Part shown: positions 48,150 through 57,279 of the stretch, piece by piece
Numbering within the stretch: position 1 is the stretch's first letter
Layout: every line of letters begins with the position of its first letter
Translations under genes and position numbers: made by a program
Notes under the pieces: model-generated
What the model saw: only the letters and a program-made list of their open reading frames with translations
What the model was told of the DNA's origin: nothing
Database searches by the model: none
NCBI GenBank assembly: GCA_947503895.1
Contig: CANNFT010000002.1
Location: 186,001-250,000 of the forward strand
Reading direction: 5' to 3'
Source of the DNA: an uncultured Saccharospirillaceae bacterium
GTDB lineage: Bacteria > Pseudomonadota > Gammaproteobacteria > Pseudomonadales > Oceanobacteraceae
Length of the DNA: 64,000 nt

Positions 48150-49576
48150 CCTTGTCTCGTTCAACCACCTCACCAACTGAAGTAACCCATCCCGCCGATT
48201 CCATTTTGAGAGACGGTGCTGCCACCTACAATCAAGTCTTGTTTGTGGATGACGAACAAGCGGTACGGGTTGCGGTTCAACAAACACTAGAGTTGGCAGA
48301 CTATGCAGCCACCAGTTGTGCAGACGCAGAGGCCGCGTTAAAGCACATTCAAACACATTGGCCCGGTGTCCTAGTATCCGATATTAATATGCCCAACATG
48401 AACGGTTTAGAGTTGATGGCGCAAGTGCATAAGATTGATGCTGACGTACCCGTTATTCTTGTCACAGGCCACGGCGATATTTCAATGGCCGTGTCCGCCA
48501 TGCAAAATGGTGCCTACGATTTTATTGAAAAGCCCTTTTCAAATGAGCGCATTACCGATGTCGTCAAACGGGCATTAGAAAAGCGTCGATTGACGCTAGA
48601 AAACCGCGACCTACGAAAAGAGCTAGAAGCACAAAACAGTCCGGGGCCAAGGATTTTAGGCAACACGCCCGCCGTCTCTCACATGCGGAAGATGTTACAC
48701 CAAGTCATGGATACTCCCACCGACATTCTCCTCAATGGTGAAACGGGCGTGGGTAAAGAGCTGGTCGCGCGTTACTTGCACGAACACAGTGTGCGCAAAG
48801 ACCATAACTTTGTCGCCATTAACTGCGGTGCGATTCCAGAAAACCTGATTGAAAGTGAACTCTTCGGCCATGAGTCAGGGGCATTTACGGGAGCCGATAA
48901 AAAGCGGATTGGCAAGTTTGAACACGCCAATGGTGGCACGTTGTTCCTCGACGAAATTGAAAGCATGCCCATGGCATTACAAGTGAAAATTCTTCGCTTG
49001 TTAGAAGAACGTCAAGTGGAGCGACTGGGCGGTAATCACTTAATTCCGATTGATATCCGCATTATTTCTGCCACCAAAGTCGATTTGAAAAGCCTGTCTG
49101 AAAAAGGGGATTTTCGTCAGGATTTATTCTATCGCCTGAATATTGTGTCGATTGATATTCCCCCGCTGCGAGAACGTGTCGAAGACATCCCGCTGTTGTT
49201 TGAACATTTTGCATTAATCGCGTCTGCGCGTTATCAACGTGAAATTATTCCGCTGAATCTTGAGCAAAAGCATGAACTAATGGCCAACGAATGGCCGGGT
49301 AATGTAAGAGAGCTGAGAAATACAGCAGAGCGCTATGTCATCATGGGTGATGATTCCGCTTTTAATATGCTTGATAGCGATAGCCAAACAGAAATTCAGG
49401 GTCGCCAAACACTCACCGAAAAAGTGGAGTGCTTTGAACGCTCACTCATTGCTGATGCTTTAAAGCAACATCAAGGCAGTATAAAAGAGGCCATGGTAAC
49501 CCTTGGCTTACCGCGCAAAACCTTGTATGACAAAATGAAAAAGTACGACTTAAGCCGAGAAGCCTTCCTCACCTAA
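48146..49576 (+). CDS. dctD: Sigma-54-dependent response regulator DctD
   Basis: A 476-residue NtrC-type activator starting at GTG 48146. Receiver at residues ~28-145 (VLFVDDEQAVR, phospho-Asp in GVLVSDINMPNMNG), AAA+ central domain with Walker A LNGETGVGKELVAR, the sigma-54 loop ESGAFTGADKKR and arginine finger region, and a Fis-type HTH at the C-terminus (IKEAMVTLGLPRKTLYDKM). It should activate the dctPQM promoter, which has matching upstream dyads. Confidence 0.94.
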   Translation: MTLSRSTTSPTEVTHPADSILRDGAATYNQVLFVDDEQAVRVAVQQTLELADYAATSCADAEAALKHIQTHWPGVLVSDINMPNMNGLELMAQVHKIDADVPVILVTGHGDISMAVSAMQNGAYDFIEKPFSNERITDVVKRALEKRRLTLENRDLRKELEAQNSPGPRILGNTPAVSHMRKMLHQVMDTPTDILLNGETGVGKELVARYLHEHSVRKDHNFVAINCGAIPENLIESELFGHESGAFTGADKKRIGKFEHANGGTLFLDEIESMPMALQVKILRLLEERQVERLGGNHLIPIDIRIISATKVDLKSLSEKGDFRQDLFYRLNIVSIDIPPLRERVEDIPLLFEHFALIASARYQREIIPLNLEQKHELMANEWPGNVRELRNTAERYVIMGDDSAFNMLDSDSQTEIQGRQTLTEKVECFERSLIADALKQHQGSIKEAMVTLGLPRKTLYDKMKKYDLSREAFLT

Positions 49577-49627
49577 ATTATTTTCGTTACGTCTTCATTC
49601 TGCACGTTCACTGCCGCGGCAAATCGT

Positions 49628-49717
49628 GCGGAAATCCGCTTAGCCATTTTTTGCCAATGGGTGGATTTCCACACACTCATCACTCACAACACCTCAAACA
49701 TTCCGCTTAAAGCCGCA
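49628..49717. promoter_or_regulatory. Upstream activator dyads (probable DctD sites)
   Basis: Two perfect 5-2-5 dyads of the same type, GCGGA-AA-TCCGC (49628-49639) and GTGGA-TT-TCCAC (49661-49672), have centres 33 bp apart. A third, degenerate copy, TTCCGCTTAAAGCCGCA (49701-49717), follows. They lie 35-120 bp upstream of the sigma-54 promoter, the usual place for NtrC-type activators. Confidence 0.6.
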
Positions 49718-49748
49718 TATCCACTGATTTTGTCTGTTTTGAAAATGT

Positions 49749-49764
49749 TGGCCCGCCACTTGCT
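49749..49764 (+). promoter_or_regulatory. Sigma-54 promoter of dctP
   Basis: TGGCCCGCCACTTGCT has the invariant GG and GC of the -24/-12 boxes exactly 10 bp apart. The predicted start near 49776 leaves an 84-nt leader to the dctP ATG. Confidence 0.75.
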
Positions 49765-49859
49765 CTAGTAAGATAAATTGCAATAGCAGTACCGAAGTTA
49801 GCATTTCATGTTGATGCCGTATCTGCCACTAAAAACAACAATTAACTGGAGTCATTGCA

Positions 49860-50855
49860 ATGATCAGAACCAAAAAACTCTTTGCGCAATTGTCAAGCTT
49901 AGCTGCGGCAACCTTGCTTTCTCTCAACGTATCTGCCGCGCCGATTGAAATTAAGTTTTCACACGTTGTCGCGGAAAATACCCCTAAAGGCCAAATGGCG
50001 AAAAAATTCAAAGCCTTGGTGGAAGAGCGTTTGCCGGGGAAAGTTGAGGTGAAAGTGTTTCCAAACTCACAACTGTTTGGTGACAACAAAGTCTTAGAAG
50101 CCATGTTGCTGGGTGATGTGCAAATTGCCGCACCGGCCTTATCTAAATTCCAAAAGTACACCAAAAAACTACAAGTATTTGACTTACCCTTTTTATTCGA
50201 AGATATGGAAGCCGTAGAACGTTTCCAAAACAGTGCCGCTGGGCAAGACCTGCTATCCGTATTGGAGAAGAAAGGCCTGGTTGGCTTGGGCTATCTGCAC
50301 AATGGAATGAAGCAATTATCGTCCACCAAGCCCCTACAAAGACCGACGGACGCCAATGGCTTGAAGTTCCGTATCATGACGTCAGATGTACTGGCTGCAC
50401 AATTTGAAGCGGTTAATGCGAACCCCGTTAAAAAACCTTTCTCCGAAGTATTTACCCTGCTGCAAACCAAAGCCATCGATGGACAAGAAAATACTTGGTC
50501 CAATATTTACTCTAAGAAATTTTTTGAGGTGCAAGATTTCATCACCGAATCTAATCATGGCGTACTGGACTACTTGGTTGTCACCTCTAAAGAATTCTGG
50601 ATGGGCTTACCCGACGACATTCGCCCAATCGTGAAAAAATCGTTGGATGAAGCCATTCTGCACGGAAATAAAATTGCGGCTCAAAAAACCGTATCGGATA
50701 AGCAAACCATCGCTCAATCAGGACGTTCAAAGATTTTGCAGTTGAGTAAAGCAGAACGTCAGGAGTGGGTAGATGCGATGAAGCCTGTTTGGAAAAAGTT
50801 TGAGAACGAAGTGGGTAAAAATACTATTTTAGCCGCTGAACAATCAAACCAGTAA
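49860..50855 (+). CDS. dctP: TRAP transporter C4-dicarboxylate-binding protein DctP
   Basis: A 331-residue periplasmic solute-binding protein. The signal peptide ends near NVSAA-P. Family motifs include IKFSHVVAENTPKG, VFPNSQLFGDN and the ligand-gripping segment FRIMTSDVLAAQF, whose Arg binds a carboxylate of the ligand. It delivers C4-dicarboxylates to DctQM. A hairpin after the stop (50864-50895) probably raises its mRNA above that of dctQM. Confidence 0.93.
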   Translation: MIRTKKLFAQLSSLAAATLLSLNVSAAPIEIKFSHVVAENTPKGQMAKKFKALVEERLPGKVEVKVFPNSQLFGDNKVLEAMLLGDVQIAAPALSKFQKYTKKLQVFDLPFLFEDMEAVERFQNSAAGQDLLSVLEKKGLVGLGYLHNGMKQLSSTKPLQRPTDANGLKFRIMTSDVLAAQFEAVNANPVKKPFSEVFTLLQTKAIDGQENTWSNIYSKKFFEVQDFITESNHGVLDYLVVTSKEFWMGLPDDIRPIVKKSLDEAILHGNKIAAQKTVSDKQTIAQSGRSKILQLSKAERQEWVDAMKPVWKKFENEVGKNTILAAEQSNQ

Positions 50856-50863
50856 TACCCTCA

Positions 50864-50895
50864 ACACGCTAGCAACCTAATCAATGCTAGCGTGT
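50864..50895 (+). other. Intercistronic hairpin after dctP
   Basis: ACACGCTAGCA (50864-50874) and TGCTAGCGTGT (50885-50895) form a perfect 11-bp stem without a T-run, 8 bp after the dctP stop. It is likely an mRNA-stabilising or partial-termination element. Confidence 0.6.
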
Positions 50896-50944
50896 ACATC
50901 AAATGATGGGCGACGGCTTGCTCATCGTATTTTTGATTTATATA

Positions 50945-51017
50945 CGCAGCACGACACCCACAGTGAGCGCTTTGACGGTTCATCCCACCCGTCAATTCTT
51001 TAACGTGTCGTGCTGCG
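50945..51017 (+). other. Second intercistronic inverted repeat before dctQ
   Basis: CGCAGCACGACAC (50945-50957) and GTGTCGTGCTGCG (51005-51017) are a perfect 13-bp inverted repeat ending 16 bp before the dctQ ATG. Folding would place the dctQ start region just past the stem, so it could limit dctQM expression. Confidence 0.55.
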
Positions 51018-51033
51018 GCTATCAGGCTCCATC

Positions 51034-51615
51034 ATGAGTAATTTAATAAATCGTGCAGAAGAAAGCATTTTATGCCTTCTTTTGGCAGGCATGACTTTAT
51101 TGGTCTTCGCCGAAGTCGTCCTACGATTCGGATTTAATTCTGGCATACATTGGGCGCAAGAAGTCACGCTGTATATCGCAGCATGGTTTGTTTTATTTGG
51201 TGCTTCTTATGGCATCAAAGTAGGTGCACACATTGGTGTCGATGCGTTCGTAAAACTGTTACCCGCCAAACCTCGTAAATGGGTAGGCGTGACCGCAGTG
51301 ATCATGTGCTGTATTTACTGTGGGTTATTTTTATACGGCAGTTGGATTTACTTAGCCAAAATGAAAATGATTGGCATCGAAATGGAGGATCTGCCCATCC
51401 CCAGATGGATGGCCATGAGCATCTTATTCATTGGTTTTGTTTTTCTGGCCATTCGTTTAGTACAGCTATTAATTAGCATTTTGACCGGAAAGAAAGAGGG
51501 TTTTCACATTGTCAGTGAAGCTGACGAAAGCATGCACATCGCACGCGAATTACAAGCGATGGAGGCTAGAGAAAAAGAAACATCAGACCCTCGAAATGGA
51601 GGGCCGAGTCAATGA
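51034..51615 (+). CDS. dctQ: TRAP transporter small permease DctQ
   Basis: A 193-residue membrane protein with four membrane segments (residues ~13-33, 50-68, 85-107, 128-150) and a charged, probably cytoplasmic C-terminal tail. The conserved ALR-like FAEVVLRFGFNSGIHWAQE motif of small TRAP subunits is present. The ATG at 51034 is preferred over a TTG at 51010. It overlaps dctM by 4 bp. Confidence 0.92.
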   Translation: MSNLINRAEESILCLLLAGMTLLVFAEVVLRFGFNSGIHWAQEVTLYIAAWFVLFGASYGIKVGAHIGVDAFVKLLPAKPRKWVGVTAVIMCCIYCGLFLYGSWIYLAKMKMIGIEMEDLPIPRWMAMSILFIGFVFLAIRLVQLLISILTGKKEGFHIVSEADESMHIARELQAMEAREKETSDPRNGGPSQ

Positions 51616-53009
51616 CGACTGCAACGCTTTTCTTACTGCTTTTAATTTGCATGATGATGGGCATGCCCATCGCAATCGCATTGGGTCTTTCAAGTATTGT
51701 CACGATATTACTGTTTTCCAGTGACTCTCTTGCCTCCATTGCGTTAAAACTATTTGAAGCCACTTCCGAACATTACACATTGCTGGCCATTCCATTCTTT
51801 ATTTTGTCCTCTTCGTTTTTATCGACGGGTGGCGTAGCAAAACGGTTAATTGATTTCGCCATCAATACCGTCGGACATATACGTGGCGGCTTGGCCATGG
51901 CATCTGTATTAGCTTGTATGTTGTTTGCCGCTGTGTCGGGTTCATCACCGGCCACGGTCGCCGCCATCGGCACCGTGGTCATTGCAGGCATGGTGCGCGC
52001 AGGGTACCCCGAAAAATTTGCCGCAGGTGTAATTGCGAATGCCGGAACACTGGGCATTTTAATTCCACCGTCCATTGTCATGCTGGTGTATGCCGCAGCA
52101 ACAGAAGTTTCTGCAGCCAAAATGTTTATGGCAGGACTGGTACCCGGTTTAATGATGGGTGGCATTCTAATGATCGCCATTTACATTGTGGCCCGCATTA
52201 AAAATTTACCCTCGCAACCGTTCCCAGGTGTTCGTGCACTTGCGAAGTCTGGGTTCATTGCAATGGGTGGTTTAATGTTAATTTTTATTGTTTTAGGTTC
52301 AATTTATGGTGGAGTGGCCAGCCCAACCGAAGCGGCTGCCGTTGCAGCAGTCTATGCTTATTTGGTGGCGGTCATCGGTTATCGCGATATTGGTCCATTA
52401 AAAGCAATGGCTTGGCGCAATGATGGTGAAAACGCTGCGCAGGCTCTTTTTCGAAACGTTTTTTATTCAGCCTTGGCTTTACCAAAATCGACCATTGACC
52501 CGGAAGTGCGCAAGGTCATATTGGATGCCGCTAAAACCAGTTTGATGTTGTTGTTTATTATTGCTAACGCCATGTTGTTTGCGCATGTATTAACGACGGA
52601 ACGTATTCCACATGCCATTGCCGAAACCATCGTGCATTGGGGTTTACCCGCGTGGGGATTTTTAATCGTCGTTAACCTTTTATTGCTGATGGCAGGGAAT
52701 TTTATGGAGCCTTCTGCGATCTTACTGATCATGGCGCCTATTTTATTTCCCATTGCCACGCAATTAGGCATCGACCCCATTCACCTTGGCATCATTATGG
52801 TGGTGAATATGGAGATAGGCATGTTAACGCCACCCGTGGGGTTAAATTTATTTGTCACGGCGGGCATTACGAATCGCAGCATGGGATGGGTCATAAAAGC
52901 CGCTCTTCCATGGTTAGGTTTGCTGCTACTGTTTTTAATACTGATTACATATGTACCGCAGATTTCATTATTTTTACCGGAGTATATCGATTCACTGCGT
53001 GGATACTGA
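51612..53009 (+). CDS. dctM: TRAP transporter large permease DctM
   Basis: A 465-residue channel subunit with ~12 membrane segments. Motifs: GMPIAIALGLSS at the N-terminus, MLFAAVSGSSPATVAAIGTV, GTLGILIPPSIVMLVYA and, in the second half, LTPPVGLNLFV, which form the two Na+/substrate sites. It is about 35 residues longer than the usual DctM, mostly in a central loop near residues 260-300 (MAWRNDGENAAQALF...). It is last gene of the dct operon; a strong terminator follows. Confidence 0.94.
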   Translation: MTTATLFLLLLICMMMGMPIAIALGLSSIVTILLFSSDSLASIALKLFEATSEHYTLLAIPFFILSSSFLSTGGVAKRLIDFAINTVGHIRGGLAMASVLACMLFAAVSGSSPATVAAIGTVVIAGMVRAGYPEKFAAGVIANAGTLGILIPPSIVMLVYAAATEVSAAKMFMAGLVPGLMMGGILMIAIYIVARIKNLPSQPFPGVRALAKSGFIAMGGLMLIFIVLGSIYGGVASPTEAAAVAAVYAYLVAVIGYRDIGPLKAMAWRNDGENAAQALFRNVFYSALALPKSTIDPEVRKVILDAAKTSLMLLFIIANAMLFAHVLTTERIPHAIAETIVHWGLPAWGFLIVVNLLLLMAGNFMEPSAILLIMAPILFPIATQLGIDPIHLGIIMVVNMEIGMLTPPVGLNLFVTAGITNRSMGWVIKAALPWLGLLLLFLILITYVPQISLFLPEYIDSLRGY

Positions 53010-53133
53010 TGATTCGGTACACAGAATTTAGGCAATTGAGGAGTTGCCTTTTTCAAGCGGAGTTTCCGCTGGTTCCTGCCATTGGCGATCAACATTATAG
53101 GACTTCCCATGTGCGGTGATGTCTTCTGATCGC

Positions 53134-53166
53134 AGGACGGGGGTAAAACCCCGTCCTCTTTTTTTT
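53134..53166 (+). terminator. Intrinsic terminator after dctM
   Basis: AGGACGGGG and CCCCGTCCT form a perfect 9-bp stem with a GTAAAA loop, followed by C and eight T. It ends the dct operon. The ~380 bp after it are without a visible gene. Confidence 0.92.
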
Positions 53167-53549
53167 ACATCACTTCATTCTATTTAATTCTTATTCGATT
53201 CTTCAATTCGACTCTTCATTTCGTCATTTTATTTATATTTTTCGTCTCGTTTTTCGTCCCTTCGAATGCGCGACCTAAGGCACGATCGAAACACATTCAA
53301 TGATTGTTTGCGGTGAGTGACTCGGCATTCTGTCTGAATGCTTTCTATCCATCCACTTTTTGGACATTCCAAACGTGCTCGATTTGGCGAATTTCAATGT
53401 CAGAATTCATGCTTTAGTTTGATACCGAAACCCTCCACCCTGAACTAGCTTGATAGGGTCTTAATTCATTGTGGTCGAATTCATCCACTGTGAGCACGCT
53501 AGCTGCCGTGTTTGAACCCATATCGCTTTTCTCTGAGGACGCACACCCC

Positions 53550-56192
53550 ATGGACAGTGAACGCAAACCGTCTCCGTCATCTAAACCCGTTGTGACCGAT
53601 ATTCATGCCAGTCCATCTGCTAACCCTCCACCGTTTATTCCCAACCAACCCGCTATTGCGGTACGTTTTGAAAAACCACCACAGCCGACTTACCCCATCT
53701 TACCGTCGGTATTTTCGATACTGAGTTTGATCTTAATGTCGTCAATCTCTGCCATGCTTTTTATGCAGTTGATCAACCCTAGTACCAATCTTGCGGCGCA
53801 GTTTTTTGGCAATAGTGCTCTGGCTTCACTATTGGCACCACCTGCCATTAGCGGGGCGGTGGCATCCTGGGTGTGGTTACCCTTTTTATTCACCATTTTT
53901 GGCGCAACGTTAGGGTGGGTGTTTGAATTGTTGCTTCTCGTGTCAGGGCACGCATTTCAGCAGCAGAGATCTCGACTGACTCAATTTGTGCAACGCATTC
54001 GCTTCTTAAATCTTGCGCCTGTCACCACAACCATATTTTTCTTTGTCTGCGCAATCTGTATCCCAGACGCAGGGTTAAGAATGGGTTTACTGTACGTGGC
54101 GGTCGCTGCCACTTTCGGATTGGGCGCGGGGCTGTTTCTCGGTGGTGCCGCAGCGCTGCCCTTGATTTTACTCGGTACGCAAGTTGCGCAAATCATCATC
54201 GCCCTTTCTTACGGCGCTCAATTAGGTGGCTCAGTGGTGGTATCATTGTTAGTGGCCCAAGCCGTTTTGCAAGCGGGTGCTCTGATCATCGGTGCATTAA
54301 CACCTTGGCGGAGCACCGCCTTTCATACCATTAGCACCATCTCTGGGGTGCTGTTGTACGTGGCGATATGGAAAGTACTCGCGGTGAATGGCGCGTTTTC
54401 ACAGGCAGTTGCGCCTCAAATTGCCAACGGATCACTGGCCATGTGGGGGCTGGTCATAGCGGCCTTAGCTGGGCTCATTTTCGTTATGAAAACAAACCCT
54501 ATGACCTACAGTAATTTTCGTGCTGGACTCAGCAATGCGCTCTGGTCGGTGCAATATTTTTTATTGGTCGGTGCGCCGCGTTTTCCTAACCCTAAGAATT
54601 TAAGTGAGATTTATAAAGATGGCGCACCAGAACCTGCAAAACTCAAACCTTACTACCAGCAACATCCTAAAAATTTATCCCAGCCTTTAAGCATACCGGC
54701 CGTCGAAGTACTCGAAGCGAACGCAACCGTTTTTAAAAAATTACTCAATACGGTTAATAAAGCATTTGCAGTCATTTCTCTGATGGATCACATCATCCCG
54801 CAAGCCAATATTCGTATTCCGTTGACGCAAAAACCGCGTATGAACATTTGGAGCAACGGCGAAGATATTTACCCTCAATTGTATTTAAAAACCTTATTTG
54901 GTATTTCGATTCCGGGGGATGGGTTGGATGCCACGCCCGAACCGGCTATAGAAGCCTTTAAAGATGGACAGTTGCTCGCGTTTCTTGCGGAATCCGGTGT
55001 GGCCAATCCATTTCTTGAGGCCGTACCAGATGAAGAAGATATGCTGTACATGAACTTCAGTTATTTAGAACAGTATGAAACCAAACCCGACTACGACGCC
55101 TATGGTGGCATTGCGTTTTTCCGCATTAATGAGGCATTGAAAAAACTGGAGTTGGTCTCGGTGATTGGCCCGCATTCCGATGAAAATATTGTCGCTAACC
55201 CGATGGACGCGACTTTCAGAAGAATAGAAGCGCAAATTCTAGCGTCGATGTATTTCGAAGTGATTAGTGGTAAACACCTTGCCGAGATACACATGACTTA
55301 CAATCTAGTGGAAGTCTGTATGCACAATGCATTCGACGCACAAGGGCAATTTAATCATCCCTTGCGTACCTTTATGTATCTGCATTTCTTTTCCCATGAA
55401 CTTGCCGAGGAATTAACCACCGAGCACCTTCTGCAAGAAGGCGCCGTCTTTAGCCAAGTATTTGCTACGACCCATAATAGCTTGGTAGACCACCTTAACG
55501 ATGCTTACCTCAACTTTAACTACGGCGAAGATGAAGACTTCGAACATCGGGAATCGTTAATGAAAATGAGTAATGGGGAACTCTTACCCAATGCTTGTAT
55601 TCGCTGGGAACTGGAATACAGCAAAATATTCCAAAAATACACCCATGCACTCATTGATATTATTTATCAAGACGACACACAGGTCTGTGCCGATCAATAC
55701 GTACAAAACCTATACCGAGGGCTATCACAGTTAATCTTACAAGGCTTACCCGAACGCTACGAAGCCTTCAAAACCAAAAAGGGTTTATCACGATGGGCAT
55801 CAGACACCATTCAGCACATGGTGGTGCGACATCAGGTGTACGGCACAACAGGCGTTAGAGCCGCCATGGACCCCCGTATTAGCAGCCCTCAAATTCCCAA
55901 AGATGGCGGCACCCCCGGTGTGGACGAATGGCGTTCACTGATCAGCGTGGCGTTAGCCACAGCTCGAGCCCGTTTCACGTTGCTTGTCGGTTCAGAAAAG
56001 CAAGACTTTACCTACTTATTAGATGGCGTCGATGCGCAGTACAAATCCAAAATGGCAGAGGTATTTGACGAACTTCAGCAAGATTTAATTGAGCTTGATC
56101 AGCTATGGCAAAAGGACGCTGTCGAGCGCGAATACAACTATAACTACTTTCGAGCCGTGCCGTCAGAGTTGCACACAGGACCGGGGTATTAA
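53550..56192 (+). CDS. Membrane protein with a C-terminal diverged lipoxygenase domain
   Basis: About 880 residues from ATG 53550 (GAGGA 11 nt upstream). Residues ~1-45 are Pro/Ser-rich. About 8 hydrophobic segments fill residues ~50-320. The C-terminal ~500 residues resemble lipoxygenases: HLAEIH (H576, H581) matches the HxxxxH iron site, followed by HPLRTFMYLHFF, and the late iron region QHMVVRHQVYG (H756). The Asn ligand four residues on is Arg (R760), and the C-terminal Ile is Tyr. It is thus a membrane-anchored and possibly altered lipoxygenase, presumably oxygenating polyunsaturated lipids. It is coupled to the next gene (2-bp gap). Confidence 0.65.
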   Translation: MDSERKPSPSSKPVVTDIHASPSANPPPFIPNQPAIAVRFEKPPQPTYPILPSVFSILSLILMSSISAMLFMQLINPSTNLAAQFFGNSALASLLAPPAISGAVASWVWLPFLFTIFGATLGWVFELLLLVSGHAFQQQRSRLTQFVQRIRFLNLAPVTTTIFFFVCAICIPDAGLRMGLLYVAVAATFGLGAGLFLGGAAALPLILLGTQVAQIIIALSYGAQLGGSVVVSLLVAQAVLQAGALIIGALTPWRSTAFHTISTISGVLLYVAIWKVLAVNGAFSQAVAPQIANGSLAMWGLVIAALAGLIFVMKTNPMTYSNFRAGLSNALWSVQYFLLVGAPRFPNPKNLSEIYKDGAPEPAKLKPYYQQHPKNLSQPLSIPAVEVLEANATVFKKLLNTVNKAFAVISLMDHIIPQANIRIPLTQKPRMNIWSNGEDIYPQLYLKTLFGISIPGDGLDATPEPAIEAFKDGQLLAFLAESGVANPFLEAVPDEEDMLYMNFSYLEQYETKPDYDAYGGIAFFRINEALKKLELVSVIGPHSDENIVANPMDATFRRIEAQILASMYFEVISGKHLAEIHMTYNLVEVCMHNAFDAQGQFNHPLRTFMYLHFFSHELAEELTTEHLLQEGAVFSQVFATTHNSLVDHLNDAYLNFNYGEDEDFEHRESLMKMSNGELLPNACIRWELEYSKIFQKYTHALIDIIYQDDTQVCADQYVQNLYRGLSQLILQGLPERYEAFKTKKGLSRWASDTIQHMVVRHQVYGTTGVRAAMDPRISSPQIPKDGGTPGVDEWRSLISVALATARARFTLLVGSEKQDFTYLLDGVDAQYKSKMAEVFDELQQDLIELDQLWQKDAVEREYNYNYFRAVPSELHTGPGY

Positions 56193-56194
56193 AG

Positions 56195-57193
56195 ATGAGT
56201 ATGCCGAATATTGAAAATCTCGTGTTTGAAGGGGGCGGCACCAAAGGGTCCGCCTACGCGGGTTGTATTTCCGTCATGGATGAACTGGGTCTATATGAAA
56301 AAGTAAAACGAACAGGCGGTACCTCCGCCGGTTCTATCACGGCCACGCTATTAGCCTGTGGTGCAGGTTCGGCAGGGTTAACGGAGTCCGTTTACAAAAC
56401 GGACTTTCGCGAATTTATTTATGATCGCGGGGGTATACTCGGTGACATTTGGCGGTCGTTGTTTGGCTATGGCCTTCACACCGGCGATAAGTTAGTCAGC
56501 ATTTTACGCGACTATTTATTTCGGTTTTCAGGGAACGCCGATTTAACGTTTAGCCAGCTCGACCAAAAAGTCGCTGAAGCACCCGACACATTCAAACATC
56601 TATCCGTCATCGCGAGTAATTTAAATCGCCAACAACCTCAGGTGTTTAGTGCAGCCACCACGCCCGCGCTTGAAATTTGGAAAGCCGTGCGCGCTTCGGT
56701 CAGTATTCCCGTCCTGTTTGAACCGATGAAAATTAATCATGAGTATTTTGTCGATGGTGGGCTGGGTTGGGTTTACCCCATTGATTTGTATGACTCTCGC
56801 TCGGTCAATACTGAAACAGGTGAATGTGAGGTTTACCGCAACCCAGCGACCTTGGGGTTTTATTTAGAAGATCAATCGTTAGTGAAAACAGGTAAGCGAT
56901 TTAATCCACCCTGCATCAACATTAAATCTCTTAAACAATACGCAGAATCCATGGCCACCTTTTTAATTCAAAATGCCAATGCCGACCATATTCACCCTGA
57001 CGACAAATGCCGAACGGTATTTATTGATGATTTGGGTGTCAGCGGCACAACATTCGATACCCCAAAAAAAGTGATTGATGAATTAGTGGAGTCGGGTCGA
57101 TCCGCCACACAAGCCTATTTCAATCAACTCAATACATCAGATGAGAAATTGGATTCTGAACAAGCGACGTTGAGAGCAGCAGGAAAGGGCTAA
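56195..57193 (+). CDS. Patatin-like phospholipase
   Basis: A 332-residue serine lipid acyl hydrolase. The oxyanion loop is FEGGGTKGSAYAG, the nucleophile Ser44 is in GGTSAGSIT, and the catalytic Asp187 is in FVDGGLG. It has no signal peptide, so it probably acts at the cytoplasmic side of the membrane, releasing fatty acids from phospholipids. It starts 2 bp after the lipoxygenase-like gene stops, so the pair forms a likely release-then-oxygenate unit. Confidence 0.9.
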   Translation: MSMPNIENLVFEGGGTKGSAYAGCISVMDELGLYEKVKRTGGTSAGSITATLLACGAGSAGLTESVYKTDFREFIYDRGGILGDIWRSLFGYGLHTGDKLVSILRDYLFRFSGNADLTFSQLDQKVAEAPDTFKHLSVIASNLNRQQPQVFSAATTPALEIWKAVRASVSIPVLFEPMKINHEYFVDGGLGWVYPIDLYDSRSVNTETGECEVYRNPATLGFYLEDQSLVKTGKRFNPPCINIKSLKQYAESMATFLIQNANADHIHPDDKCRTVFIDDLGVSGTTFDTPKKVIDELVESGRSATQAYFNQLNTSDEKLDSEQATLRAAGKG

Positions 57194-57279
57194 TATCATG
57201 TCGATTAACATGACCTAAGCGAGATCGAATAACCGTTACCGATGACGGGAATCGATAACAGTATTCGATGACACATAGG

